A DNA stretch of 64,000 nucleotides from CBDAPI01 sp964565865 (GCA_964565865.1 CAZMGM010000011.1:1-64000); one strand, 5' to 3'; shown: positions 35,930-44,728, counted from the stretch's first letter. Made by a program: numbers and translations. The notes: generated by a model not told the origin, from the sequence alone.

Positions 35930-36543
35930 AGCTTCTGGTCGCAACCACCAACAGGCACAAATTCGAGGAGATCGAGTCGATTCTCACGGTTCCCGGGTTT
36001 GACCTTTTGAGCCTTCACGGAAAACGGCAACTGACCCCTCCCCGAGAAACGGGGTTAACCTTTGCAGAGAATGCCCGCATCAAGGCATCCTACTACCGCT
36101 CCCAAACAGGGTATGCGGCTCTGGCCGATGACTCGGGGCTGCAGGTCGACGGCCTGGCCGGAGCTCCCGGTGTATACAGCTCGAGATGGGCGCCCACAGA
36201 TGAACAGAGAATGGCCAGAATCCTGCACCAGCTGAACCACTGCAGCCAGCCCGAAGACCTTCCCAAACGCTCGGCTCGCTTCGTCTGCGCCATGTGTCTG
36301 GACTGGGAGCAGGGAGTGATCCTCGAAACGGGATCCGTAGAAGGGCAAATAGCCCTGCAACCCTCTGGGAGATCAGGCTTTGGCTACGACCCCATCTTCT
36401 ACTACCCTCCACTGCAAAAGACTTTCGGAGAACTGCCGCCTTCCCAAAAGAACAAGGTGTCTCACCGAACCCGAGCTCTCACCAGGGTCAAAAGAAGGCT
36501 ACTCAAACTGAGCAAGCTGAATTACCCGATCGAGTTCAGGTGA
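35926..36543 (+). CDS. rdgB: Non-canonical purine NTP pyrophosphatase (RdgB/HAM1)
   Basis: This enzyme hydrolyses dITP, XTP and related non-standard purine nucleotides so they are not built into DNA. The 205-residue product starts with a GTG within the rph stop region. It carries LLVATTNRHKFEEI, the metal site ALADDSGLQVDGLAGAPGVY followed by SSRWAP, and GRSGFGYDPIFYYPP. SHRTRALTRVKRRL is the expected C-terminal substrate-binding region. The 3' end overlaps the DUF255 gene by 22 bases in convergent orientation, so terminator structures must lie inside coding sequence or be absent. Confidence 0.95.
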   Translation: MKLLVATTNRHKFEEIESILTVPGFDLLSLHGKRQLTPPRETGLTFAENARIKASYYRSQTGYAALADDSGLQVDGLAGAPGVYSSRWAPTDEQRMARILHQLNHCSQPEDLPKRSARFVCAMCLDWEQGVILETGSVEGQIALQPSGRSGFGYDPIFYYPPLQKTFGELPPSQKNKVSHRTRALTRVKRRLLKLSKLNYPIEFR

Positions 36544-38594
36544 CTCTCGAGTTCCGAAACACAAGTCAGAGGGGGGGTACACACAGAATCGCGACACACA
36601 TAAACGGTGGTCGCCCCGTTGGAGACGCTCTTCCCTCGCAACAGCGGCACCGTTTTCGTCAGTTCGTCGGAAGGAACTGCCCCCGGCACGAGCACGAACA
36701 CCCCCGCAGGCAAGAATCGTCCCCGTAGTGACTCCACAAGTGGATCGTGCCATCCTTCATGCCCCAGCACCACAACTTCAGTCACCGGACCCAGGTGAAA
36801 ATCCAGGGCTTGCAGCCAGGTTCCAAAAGCCAATGGGTGCCTGTGTAGGGCATGGCTCATGCGCCCTAACTGCCTCCCCGCTAGGTCGCGGTAATGTGGC
36901 CGGTCGAGCAGGTATCCCAGACGCTGCAGGCTCAGGCAGCAGGTGGAGTTGCCGCTTGGCGTTGCATTGTCCATGTACTCTTTCTGTCGGACGATCAGTT
37001 GTTCATGGTCGTGAGAGGTGAAAAAGAAGCTGCTGCTGGCATCATCCCAGAAGAGCTCGATTGTAAGATCCATGAGTTCGCCTGCTAGCTGGATCCAGCG
37101 TGCTTCCCCGTTTGCTTCAAACAGTGACAAAAACCCTTCAACTGCTGCTGCATAGTCCTCCAGATACCCATTAAGCCGGGCTTTTCCAGCTTTCCAGGTC
37201 CTGTGGATTCGGCCTTCCGTGATCAGCTCCCCGGCAAGAAACTCGGCATTCTTGACAGCAGCCTCGAGATAAGTGGAAGAGCCGAGGACAAATCCGGCCC
37301 GGGCGAGAGAACTCAACATCAGTCCGTTCCATGCGGTCAGTACTTTGTCGTCCAGGCCGGGACGGGTTCTTGCCTCCCTGGCTTTGAGGAGCTCTCTGCG
37401 TGCCCGGGCTAGATCCCCCTCAAGCTGGGTGACGGACACTTCCCGCCGCTCAGCCAATTTTCTCAGGTCGCCCCTCGGATGCAGAATGTTAGTACCTTCG
37501 AAATTCCCCCCTGCAGAGACATCATAGTAGTCGCAAAAGTCTGAGGCACGAGCGCCCAGTATCCGGCTGACCTCTTCTTTGGACCAGACGTAGAAGCGCC
37601 CTTCCTCACCCTCGCTGTCAGCATCCAGAGCTGAATAAAACCCGCCCTCCTCTCCGGTCAGTTCCCGCAACACAAAGTCGAGCGTATGCGTCGCAATCTC
37701 GCGCCATAAGAGTGACCCTGTAACCTGGTATGCCTCCAGATACACCCGCACGAGCAGCGCGTTGTCATAAAGCATCTTCTCAAAATGGGGAACGAGCCAG
37801 CGCTCATCTACCGAATAGCGATGGAACCCTCCGCCCAGCTGATCGTAGATTCCTCCACGGGCCATCTTCAGCAGAGTCAACTCCACCATTTCAAGTACGT
37901 CCCGGGCACCGGTCCGGCAATACTGGCGGATCAGAAAGCCCAGGGCCATAGCTTGAGGGAACTTGGGGGCTCCACCGAACCCCCCGTGTCGAAGATCTAA
38001 AGTTCGACCGATTTGTAATGCCGCCTCCTCCAGAAGTGCCGGTGTCAGGTCCCCCCCGGATGCCTCCAGATCACTGCTTTTTGCCAGTTTTTCAACAATC
38101 TCGGGGGCCATCCGCTCCAAATCCTCTCTTCGATCCCGAAAAGCGGCGGCGGCGCTTTCCAGCACCCTGGGAAAACCAGGACGCCCAAAATGGTCGGTGG
38201 GAGGAAAATAGGTTCCTCCAAAGAAGGGCACTCCGGTGGGGGTCAGAAAGACCGTCAGAGGCCACCCTCCCGAGCCCGTGGTCATCTGAACATAGTTCAT
38301 GTAGATAGCATCCAGGTCAGGACGCTCTTCACGATCTACCTTGATGTTCACGAATCTATCGTTCATGAGCGCAGCAATTTCCTCATTTTCGAAGGACTCT
38401 CTTTCCATCACGTGACACCAGTGGCAGGCAGAATAGCCGATGCTGAGGAGAATGGGTCTGTCCAGAGTCCTGGCGCGACTCAACGCCTCCTCTCCCCAGG
38501 GATACCAGTCCACTGGATTGGCCCCGTGCTGGAGCAGGTAGGGGCTAACTTCGTCTACCAGGCGGTTGCGGCCGAAGGGTTCCCGATCCGTCAT
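36522..38594 (-). CDS. DUF255 thioredoxin-like protein (YyaL/SPATA20 type), cytoplasmic
   Basis: A large protein of about 690 residues in the YyaL/SPATA20 family. The N-terminal thioredoxin-fold domain contains YLLQHGANPVDWYPWGEEAL and YSACHWCHVMERESF, with the CHWC redox pair. KVDREERPDLDAIYM and TGSGGWPLTVFLTP complete it. The rest is an (alpha/alpha)6-like barrel (GGIYDQLGGGFHRYSVD, FEKMLYDNALLVRVYLE, NGLMLSSLARAGFVLGSS) resembling N-acylglucosamine epimerases. No signal peptide is visible. I chose the ATG at 38594 because conservation begins at GRNRLVDEVSPYL; the frame is open to 38651. Function is unknown for the family. A second, exported paralogue lies at 50531-52879. Confidence 0.87.
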   Translation of the reverse strand: MTDREPFGRNRLVDEVSPYLLQHGANPVDWYPWGEEALSRARTLDRPILLSIGYSACHWCHVMERESFENEEIAALMNDRFVNIKVDREERPDLDAIYMNYVQMTTGSGGWPLTVFLTPTGVPFFGGTYFPPTDHFGRPGFPRVLESAAAAFRDRREDLERMAPEIVEKLAKSSDLEASGGDLTPALLEEAALQIGRTLDLRHGGFGGAPKFPQAMALGFLIRQYCRTGARDVLEMVELTLLKMARGGIYDQLGGGFHRYSVDERWLVPHFEKMLYDNALLVRVYLEAYQVTGSLLWREIATHTLDFVLRELTGEEGGFYSALDADSEGEEGRFYVWSKEEVSRILGARASDFCDYYDVSAGGNFEGTNILHPRGDLRKLAERREVSVTQLEGDLARARRELLKAREARTRPGLDDKVLTAWNGLMLSSLARAGFVLGSSTYLEAAVKNAEFLAGELITEGRIHRTWKAGKARLNGYLEDYAAAVEGFLSLFEANGEARWIQLAGELMDLTIELFWDDASSSFFFTSHDHEQLIVRQKEYMDNATPSGNSTCCLSLQRLGYLLDRPHYRDLAGRQLGRMSHALHRHPLAFGTWLQALDFHLGPVTEVVVLGHEGWHDPLVESLRGRFLPAGVFVLVPGAVPSDELTKTVPLLRGKSVSNGATTVYVCRDSVCTPPLTCVSELESHLNSIG

Positions 38595-38663
38595 GAGATG
38601 AGGATTGTACCACCCGTGCAGATCGTTGTTTGACCCGCCTCCAGCGGTCACCTAAACTTGTGA

Positions 38664-39578
38664 GTGCTGATGGGGATGGTCACCCTCCAATCTCAAAATC
38701 TCCAACCCTCCCGTTCACAGGAACTCTGTCGTCTACTGGAGAATGGAGAAGTCCTCTATTTCCCTCGGTCCCCTTCCCTTCTTCCTCAAGAAGACATCCA
38801 GTTTCTGTTGGAGCAGCGTCAGGTAAAGGCTGGCTATCGGAAGAATATTGCCTACAAACCAGAACGGCATATCGTCAGTGGATTGGCGGGCAAATCACCC
38901 CGCGACTCCAGGCGCATGCTCGAGGTCATGAGCAGGTTTACAGCATCGGTGACCAGTCTTCTGGAACAGCTGCTTGCTCCCTACGCCTCAAGCTGGAGGC
39001 TGGACTACGCCAGCTTTCGGCCAAGGCAGGAGAAAGGGCGACAGGTCAAATTCAAGGCCAGGAATGACCTTCTCCACGTTGACGCTTTTCCGACCCGGCC
39101 CACTTACGGGTACCGGATCCTCCGTTTTTTTCTCAACATCAACCCTGCCGAGTCCAGGCACTGGGTGACGGCTAAGTCTTTTGAGCATCTGCTCGGAACC
39201 TATATCGGAACTCCCGAGATGCCTCTCCCCTCTGGAAGCGAAATAGTCTTCCACACCTGGCGACGTCATCTAACTCGATGGGCCAAGTCCCTGGGGCTCC
39301 CTGTGGCTGCACCTTCCCGCTACGACGAGTTCATGCTCCGGCTGCACGACCATTTGAAATCGAACCGGACGTTTCAGGAGGCCGAGGCCCAATACAAACT
39401 GGAATTCTTACCCAACTCAAGTTGGATGGTTTTCACAGATTGCGTGCCCCATGCAGCTCTTTCGGGACAGTTTGCTCTGGAACAAACCTTTCTCATTGAT
39501 CCCAACTCCATGCTGCAACCTGAGAAGGCTCCCCTCCATCTTTTGGAGACAGCTAGCGGTGTAAACCTCCTGGCGTGA
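38664..39578 (+). CDS. Kdo hydroxylase family Fe(II)/2-oxoglutarate dioxygenase
   Basis: This 304-residue protein matches the 3-deoxy-D-manno-oct-2-ulosonic acid (Kdo) hydroxylase family, which converts Kdo of lipid A-core to Ko. The iron-binding HxD is in LLHVDAFPTRPTYGYRILRF, with FFLNINP following, and FTDCVPHAALSGQFALEQTF supplies the second His region. The N-terminal NGEVLYFPR is also conserved. Start choice is uncertain: GTG at 38664, ATG at 38670 or ATG at 38676, none with a strong ribosome-binding site. It is the second lipopolysaccharide gene in the window after lpxC, although it lies 5 kb away. It is divergent from the DUF255 gene. Confidence 0.85.
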   Translation: MLMGMVTLQSQNLQPSRSQELCRLLENGEVLYFPRSPSLLPQEDIQFLLEQRQVKAGYRKNIAYKPERHIVSGLAGKSPRDSRRMLEVMSRFTASVTSLLEQLLAPYASSWRLDYASFRPRQEKGRQVKFKARNDLLHVDAFPTRPTYGYRILRFFLNINPAESRHWVTAKSFEHLLGTYIGTPEMPLPSGSEIVFHTWRRHLTRWAKSLGLPVAAPSRYDEFMLRLHDHLKSNRTFQEAEAQYKLEFLPNSSWMVFTDCVPHAALSGQFALEQTFLIDPNSMLQPEKAPLHLLETASGVNLLA

Positions 39579-39643
39579 ACAGTTTATGGGTATTGGTGTG
39601 ACCCCTGGGACCGTATCCTAGATTCGGGGCGGCCGCGGTTCCA

Positions 39644-40258
39644 CTATCGGTTCGATGATCGGACCGGTGGAGGATTCGGCTGTCGACTGTTTCGTCGTCT
39701 ACCGTCACGCGAAATGGTTCGATCGCGTGACGGTGCCGACCGGCCCGGGTTTCGTAGCCTTTCATTGCCGGGTGCCACGGACCCCCGTCCCGGTCCGTCA
39801 AACCTACGCTGCAGGATCTCATCTGGGCGCTCACCTGCTGTCCTGCGTGGGGTCAAACCAACGCCACCCGGAGGTGAACCTGGATGGGTTGTGATTACCT
39901 TCGCCTGTGGCGGGGAGCTGTCTTGAAACCGAGCTTTTCCTACCGGTCGAGTTCGCGGCGGGGTGCCGACAAGCGCTCGACCGGGGCGGGAACTGGACAC
40001 GGCATCCGAGTGACCTGATGACAACCCAGTTGTGGGCCGAGGTATTGCTCCCTGGCGCTTCCGCGTTTCCCGGGCGGGGAGCTCGCCATCCGATCCTCCT
40101 GCTCCGGGCTGGCCTGAGACATTCGGCGCTCCAGCCCCGCTCTCTTTCTCCGAAAGCGCCGTGGGCTGAGGTTGCAAGAGAGTCTCGTAGATCGCATAGC
40201 CGACTGTTGCCAGGGCGATTACCACGATGCCGATGTTAATCTGACTTGCATATTTCAT
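39644..40258 (-). CDS. Membrane-anchored protein with proline/glycine-rich linker and degenerate LysM-like end
   Basis: The 204-residue product begins with a membrane helix (INIGIVVIALATVGYAIYETLL). A low-complexity region rich in Gly, Pro, Arg and Ser follows. Near the C-terminus ERPDEILQRRFDGPGRG then NERLRNPGRSAPS resembles the LysM pattern GDTLxxIAxRFY...ANxxLRNPDxLxPG, although the key Gly-Asp-Thr is changed. Anchored LysM proteins bind peptidoglycan. The composition of the linker raises the possibility of a frameshift, but I found no better frame. Its start overlaps the stop of the TMTC-like gene by four bases, so it is translated after it. Confidence 0.5.
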   Translation of the reverse strand: MKYASQINIGIVVIALATVGYAIYETLLQPQPTALSEKESGAGAPNVSGQPGAGGSDGELPARETRKRQGAIPRPTTGLSSGHSDAVSSSRPGRALVGTPPRTRPVGKARFQDSSPPQAKVITTHPGSPPGGVGLTPRRTAGERPDEILQRRFDGPGRGSVAPGNERLRNPGRSAPSRDRTISRDGRRRNSRQPNPPPVRSSNR

Positions 40259-41685
40259 TGTTTTGGATCGTCTTCATTCGTTACAAACGGGCCGTTCTGG
40301 TCGGAGGAGGCAACGATCCTGGCCAGTGCCTCCTGAGCATAGTCGTTACTGGGAGCCAGTTCCACGGCCTGCTGATAGTAACTGTGAGCCAGATCCTTGC
40401 GGCCTTGCAGCTCAGCACAAAAGCCCAATCCAGCATAGCTCAGGTCATCAAAAGGGTTCAAACGGCTGGCCTGCTGGAAAGCCCCTCGCGCTCTTCCAGG
40501 CTGTTCTGCCTTGGCCAGCGCAACTCCCAGATTGTAGTGGGCCCGCGACTTACCCGGCGCCTTCTCGACGGCATCCTCCCAGAGTGCCACGTCACTTCGC
40601 CAAGTTTCGTTTCGAACCCGGGTGAGCAGGATCAACGGCAACACGATCGCTAGTCCCACTATTGCTTTTCGTACTGGCTTCTTTCCGGCCAGTCTCAGCA
40701 GCACAGCTGCTGCCACCAAACTGAGCGCCGCCATCGCAAGATACGGCCTGCTCTCATTCAAGATATCGGGATTGGCCAGCAGCGCAGAGGGCAGGAGCAC
40801 CAGAGCCGCCAGACTCACGAGCAATCCGCCCCCCGGCCCCGATCTCGAGTCGAAGAACCGGAAAACAAGAACCGACGTCAGAAAAATGATTGCAGGGAGA
40901 ACGATTCCAAGCGATCCGACTTCACTGGAGTCGTGGTCAATGCTCAAACCAGACGGCCACAGAAACCACGAGACATAGCGCAGCAACGTCCAGGGCTGGG
41001 CCCACCAGTATGCGGCTGCCCCCGAGTAGTTGAGTCCAAACTCGGGCGGTTTCTCCTGGTGAATCCCCCACCACAGCCCCGCCAGGTTTAGTAACACCAG
41101 TGCAGCCACGAACAGCCCGTGGCGCCGTTTCTGCGCCAACAACACAGGTGCCAACACCAATGCCTCCGCACGACTCCAGATCGCCAGTTGAAAAGCTCCT
41201 AGACCGATCGGGGAATTTCTTCTAACTGTCAGGAGTGAAATGAGGATCCAGACTGACATAAGCAGCAAGGAACGCGACCAAATGTAGTTTACGGCTTGAG
41301 TCTGGAGAGGATGCACCATAAAAATGGCAGCTCCTAGCAAGGATACATCTGGCTCGAGACCATAGGAGACGGCGGTCTGGAAGAGAAGGCAAGCAGCTAG
41401 CAGGTGCAGCATGAGGTTGACCACGTGATACCCTGCGGGATCAGTACCACCCCAATTGTAGTTCAGATGAAAGGTCCAGAGTGTGAGAGGGCGTCCTCCA
41501 TAGTGGTTGAGGAAGAGATTGAAGTCAAAAGACCTTCCCGAAACCCAAGGATTCTCCAGCATCAATTCAAAATCGTCGAAATGAAAAGCTCCGGGGAAAG
41601 AGTTCCCATAAGCCAGCCAGGCCAGCAGACAGAGCAGGGCAAGTGCTGGCCAGGACTTCGATTTGATCAGGTCAGTGCTGCTCAC
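40255..41685 (-). CDS. TMTC-like polytopic membrane protein with TPR repeats
   Basis: The 476-residue protein has about nine or ten hydrophobic helices followed by a soluble C-terminal region. The first outer loop has GAFHFDDFELMLENPW, with the Asp pair typical of GT-C glycosyltransferases. RPLTLWTFHLNYNWGGTDPAGYHVVNLMLHLLAA (residues 65-98) is typical of TMTC-like O-mannosyltransferase homologues. Two to three TPR units follow at the C-terminus (AHYNLGVALAKAEQPGRARGAF, LSYAGLGFCAELQGRKDLAHSYYQQA). Such proteins are annotated as TPR proteins in acidobacteria and may glycosylate exported proteins. It overlaps the LysM-like gene by four bases. Confidence 0.78.
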   Translation of the reverse strand: MSSTDLIKSKSWPALALLCLLAWLAYGNSFPGAFHFDDFELMLENPWVSGRSFDFNLFLNHYGGRPLTLWTFHLNYNWGGTDPAGYHVVNLMLHLLAACLLFQTAVSYGLEPDVSLLGAAIFMVHPLQTQAVNYIWSRSLLLMSVWILISLLTVRRNSPIGLGAFQLAIWSRAEALVLAPVLLAQKRRHGLFVAALVLLNLAGLWWGIHQEKPPEFGLNYSGAAAYWWAQPWTLLRYVSWFLWPSGLSIDHDSSEVGSLGIVLPAIIFLTSVLVFRFFDSRSGPGGGLLVSLAALVLLPSALLANPDILNESRPYLAMAALSLVAAAVLLRLAGKKPVRKAIVGLAIVLPLILLTRVRNETWRSDVALWEDAVEKAPGKSRAHYNLGVALAKAEQPGRARGAFQQASRLNPFDDLSYAGLGFCAELQGRKDLAHSYYQQAVELAPSNDYAQEALARIVASSDQNGPFVTNEDDPKQ

Positions 41686-41912
41686 GCGGCGGCGGCCTCC
41701 CGAAATCTACTGATACCAGGTTATTTACCAGTAGGGAATATGCTCGCGTTGGTTGGGAACGGGCCGAAGTCCCACTCGAAGCCAAAGGAAGAGTCGATAT
41801 CCGGGACTTCGCAGAGGAGCAATGATCTCGCCTCAAAAAGCTATCCACAAGCACTGTCGTATTCCTGGAATTCATTACTAAGATGCCTCAAGGAGGCTCA
41901 AAGTCGAAGTAG

Positions 41913-42470
41913 ATGAAAAAAGTAAAAGAGCCGGATGGGAGCCGCGTCCTCGACCAACAGCGCATCTATGAAGGGAAAATTGTTTGCCTCGAAGTGGATC
42001 AGCTGGAGGTGCTTGGTCAGCCGACGATTCGTGAAGTAGTGCGACATCCAGGAGGGGTAGTGCTGCTCGGAGTCCGGGATGACGGCCGTGTCCCTTTCGT
42101 GAGGCAGCTTCGCTATCCGATGCAAGAGAGGGTCCTGGAGCTTCCGGCAGGTAAGCTAGATTCGGGGGAGGACCCCAAAAAGGCGGCAGCTCGGGAGATG
42201 GAAGAGGAAACAGGATACCGGCCCCTCGATCTCGAACACGTTTTCAGCTTCTATTCAACACCGGGATTTTGCGACGAACTGCTTCACTTTTTTTTCAGTT
42301 CGAAACTCGTCAAAAGTACGCGCAACCCCGACTTCGACGAGCAGCTAGAGGTAGAATTCTATACGCTAGAGGAGGCCCTTCAGCTGGCCCTTTCGGGCCA
42401 GCTTCGCGATGCGAAGACGCTGGTAGCTGTATTCTGGAAATCCTTTCAAGAGTCCCTTCTCCGGATCTAA
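41913..42470 (+). CDS. NUDIX hydrolase, ADP-ribose pyrophosphatase-like
   Basis: The 185-residue protein contains a full Nudix box: GKLDSGEDPKKAAAREMEEE then TGY (G-x5-E-x7-REuxEExGu). The N-terminal VRHPGGVVLLGVRDDGRVPFVRQLRYP and the downstream YSTPGFCDELLHFFF are typical of the ADP-ribose pyrophosphatase (NudF) group. It removes ADP-ribose or related nucleotide sugars. AAGGAGG lies 18 bases before the ATG inside a nine-codon ORF whose stop touches the ATG, so translation may be coupled. The TAA stop at 42468 is part of the end of an intergenic repeat element. Confidence 0.9.
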   Translation: MKKVKEPDGSRVLDQQRIYEGKIVCLEVDQLEVLGQPTIREVVRHPGGVVLLGVRDDGRVPFVRQLRYPMQERVLELPAGKLDSGEDPKKAAAREMEEETGYRPLDLEHVFSFYSTPGFCDELLHFFFSSKLVKSTRNPDFDEQLEVEFYTLEEALQLALSGQLRDAKTLVAVFWKSFQESLLRI

Positions 42471-42530
42471 CAGCCCGTGGTGAAAGTCCCACGGGCCGCG
42501 TTGCGGGCAGCCTTTTCCACGGACTGCTAG
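42468..42530. repeat. 63-bp inverted-repeat element fused to the NUDIX stop
   Basis: The left end is TAACAGCCCGTGGTGAAA; the right end is TTTTCCACGGACTGCTAG, whose complement reads CTAGCAGTCCGTGGAAAA. The ends therefore match over about 18 bases in inverted orientation. Inside the left half, CCCGTGG and CCACGGG form a second 7-bp hairpin with an eight-base loop. The first three bases are the NUDIX stop codon. A spacer repeat follows immediately. Related copies are at 49922-50187 and as single ends at 13003 and 26742. Confidence 0.6.
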
Positions 42531-42662
42531 CACCTTCCCGTGACTCTTCCCTGCTCTGTCTGTTCCAGGTTTCGCGTTTCACCAACCCTTAACCCTCTAT
42601 TTTCTTTTCACTTTTCCATCCTTCAGGTTCTCAGCCGGTCCGCTTGTCAACCTGCCAGCCCG

Positions 42663-43487
42663 TCAGCCTTTCGGGTTCTCCGGGCTGTCCGGTTTCAGCT
42701 CGCGGTTACCGATCCAGGACATCACTCGTGTCGCCAGGGTCGGTGAGAACCGATCCAGGGCCAGGAGAAGCTTTCCCGCCAATGTCAGATGGACCTCTCT
42801 GCGGTTTCGTCCGATCGCACGGACAATTGCCTGGGCGACATCCCGCGGGGACTGTCCCGACACTAGTCGGTTGATCTCAGGACTGTTCGCCACCCGCTCG
42901 GCTACGCTGTGAAATTCGGTAGCTGTAAATCCCGGACAGACAACCGTGACCCCGATACCCGCCCCTCGTAACTCTCCCCACAGTGCCTCACCCAGGCCCA
43001 CTTGAGCAAATTTCGTGGCGCTGTAAGCCGCACTATAGGCCATCGCCTTCTTCCCCACAATACTGCTGGTGAGCACTATATGGCCTGTCCCTCGGGCAGA
43101 GAAATGGGGAAGGACGCGGTGGATAGATTCGTAAGCGGACTGAAAGTTGACCTGCCAGATTCGAGCCATCTGATTCGGGGTGGTGCTTCGTGTCGGACCA
43201 AAAACCCCGTAACCCGCATTACAGATCAGGAAGTCGAGATCTCCAAACTTCCGAAGACACCCTTCCACAATGGCCCTGCCTGCACCGGGCCGGGACAGGT
43301 CGTGCACTGCGGTCACCGCTCCCGCGGCGCCCTCCTGAAGGCATTGCCTACAGACCTCGGTGAGCTGTTTTTGACGGCGGGCAACTAGAAAAAGAGTTAC
43401 GCCCTGTTTGGCCAGGGCCAGTGCTGTTGCGGCGCCGATGCCCGAAGAAGCCCCCGTAACGATGGCTTTCTTGTTCGTCCATTCCAT
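42663..43487 (-). CDS. Short-chain dehydrogenase/reductase
   Basis: The 274-residue classical SDR carries AIVTGASSGIGAATALALA (TGxxxGIG cofactor loop) and LDFLICNAGYG. The active site is SSIVGKKAMAYSAAYSATKFA, with the Tyr and Lys of YxxxK. The extended C-terminus with an additional hydrophobic patch (LTLAGKLLLALDRFSPTLATRVMSWIG) is seen in SDRs related to DltE-like or membrane-associated reductases. Substrate is unknown. It starts 60 bases after the stop of the acetyl-CoA acetyltransferase on the same strand and may be co-transcribed with it, hinting at acyl-chain metabolism. The stop lies just beyond a spacer repeat. Confidence 0.88.
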   Translation of the reverse strand: MEWTNKKAIVTGASSGIGAATALALAKQGVTLFLVARRQKQLTEVCRQCLQEGAAGAVTAVHDLSRPGAGRAIVEGCLRKFGDLDFLICNAGYGVFGPTRSTTPNQMARIWQVNFQSAYESIHRVLPHFSARGTGHIVLTSSIVGKKAMAYSAAYSATKFAQVGLGEALWGELRGAGIGVTVVCPGFTATEFHSVAERVANSPEINRLVSGQSPRDVAQAIVRAIGRNRREVHLTLAGKLLLALDRFSPTLATRVMSWIGNRELKPDSPENPKG

Positions 43488-43546
43488 GGGTTATGGCAAT
43501 CCCGGCATCCAGGGCAGGCTGTACTGTACCGAAGCGTCTTTGCAGA

Positions 43547-44728
43547 TTAGACGCGAAGAGACTCAAAGACTCCGGCAGCTCCCATTCCTCCCCCCACGCA
43601 CATTGTCACCATGCCGTATCTCACTCCTCGTTTCTCCATTTCATGCAGCAGCGTGGCCGTCAGCTTTGCTCCGGTAGCTCCCAGCGGATGACCTAGCGCC
43701 ACGGCGCCACCATTCACGTTGACCCTGTCAGTATCTAGATCAAGCTCCTGGATCACAGCCAGAGCCTGCACTGCAAAGGCTTCGTTCAACTCTATGAGAC
43801 CGATATCCTGGAGACTCAGACCCGCGACTTTAAGCGCCTTCGGAACGGCTTCGACCGGACCAATGCCCATAATCTCGGGCGGAACCCCAGCCGTGGCAAA
43901 CGAGATGAGACGCCCCATCGGCTGCAATTCCAGCTCACGGGCTTTTTCCTCTGACATGACCACCGCGGCAGCCGCTCCATCGCTTGTCTGACTGCTGTTT
44001 CCGGCGGTGACCGTACCCCGTGCATGAAAGACAGGCGACAGATTAGAAAGTGCCTCCAGAGACGTGTTTCTGCGCACTCCTTCATCCTGAGCAAAGCAAG
44101 TGACGTTTTCCTGCATCACACCGCCCACCAGCTCACGAGTTTCCAACTCCAATGAAATCAGCTCTTCGTCGAACCGTCCGCTATCCTGCGCCTGCATGGC
44201 CCGCTGGTGGCTGCGCAGAGAGAACTCGTCCTGCTGACGGCGATCAATGGAATTTCGGGCAGCCAGGTTTTCCGCCGTGATCCCCATTGACACATAGACG
44301 TCTGGATCGTCCTCAACCAGCGTTGGGTTGGGAGAAAAAAAATGGCCTTCCCGGGGAAGCAGACTCATGCTTTCGGTTCCACCTGCTACGACGACATCCG
44401 TAGATCCGCTGGCAACGCTCTGGGTTGCAAGGGCGATCGTCTGGAGACCGGAGGAACAGAAGCGGTTGACGGTCATGGCGCTACTCTGGTCAGGCAGACC
44501 GGCACGCAGAGCGGCAATCCGGGCAACATTCTGGCCTTGCTCTGCTTCCGGCATGGCACAGCCCAGAATCACGTCGTTGATATCCTCTTTTTCGAGAGGA
44601 TGGGCCCGTTCGATGACCGCCCGAATCACCTGAGCCGCTATGTCATCCGGCCTCGTATGGCAAAGTGTCCCGCGGGGTGCTTTGCCCACCGGGCTTCTGC
44701 CACTCGAAATGATTACAGCTTTACGCAT
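43547..44728 (-). CDS. Acetyl-CoA acetyltransferase / thiolase
   Basis: The 393-residue thiolase has the active-site Cys in NRFCSSGLQTIALATQSVAS, the His of ALGHPLGATGAKLTATLLHE and the second Cys of MVTMCVGGGMGAAGVFES. VVAGGTESMSLLPREGHFF follows the first block, as in the degradative FadA-like and AtoB-like groups. It condenses or cleaves acetoacetyl-CoA or longer 3-ketoacyl-CoA. An acetoacetyl-CoA synthetase at 52876-54819 could supply its substrate, but the genes are 8 kb apart. The upstream ATG region ends 25 bases from the CBM9-like gene stop, so these minus-strand genes may form one unit. Confidence 0.92.
   Translation of the reverse strand: MRKAVIISSGRSPVGKAPRGTLCHTRPDDIAAQVIRAVIERAHPLEKEDINDVILGCAMPEAEQGQNVARIAALRAGLPDQSSAMTVNRFCSSGLQTIALATQSVASGSTDVVVAGGTESMSLLPREGHFFSPNPTLVEDDPDVYVSMGITAENLAARNSIDRRQQDEFSLRSHQRAMQAQDSGRFDEELISLELETRELVGGVMQENVTCFAQDEGVRRNTSLEALSNLSPVFHARGTVTAGNSSQTSDGAAAAVVMSEEKARELELQPMGRLISFATAGVPPEIMGIGPVEAVPKALKVAGLSLQDIGLIELNEAFAVQALAVIQELDLDTDRVNVNGGAVALGHPLGATGAKLTATLLHEMEKRGVRYGMVTMCVGGGMGAAGVFESLRV

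Noticed and set aside
36522..38594. CHWCH in DUF255 proteins as a haem c site
   Set aside because: The CxxCH-like string is the thioredoxin active-site motif of this family; the first copy has no signal peptide, so haem attachment is not expected.
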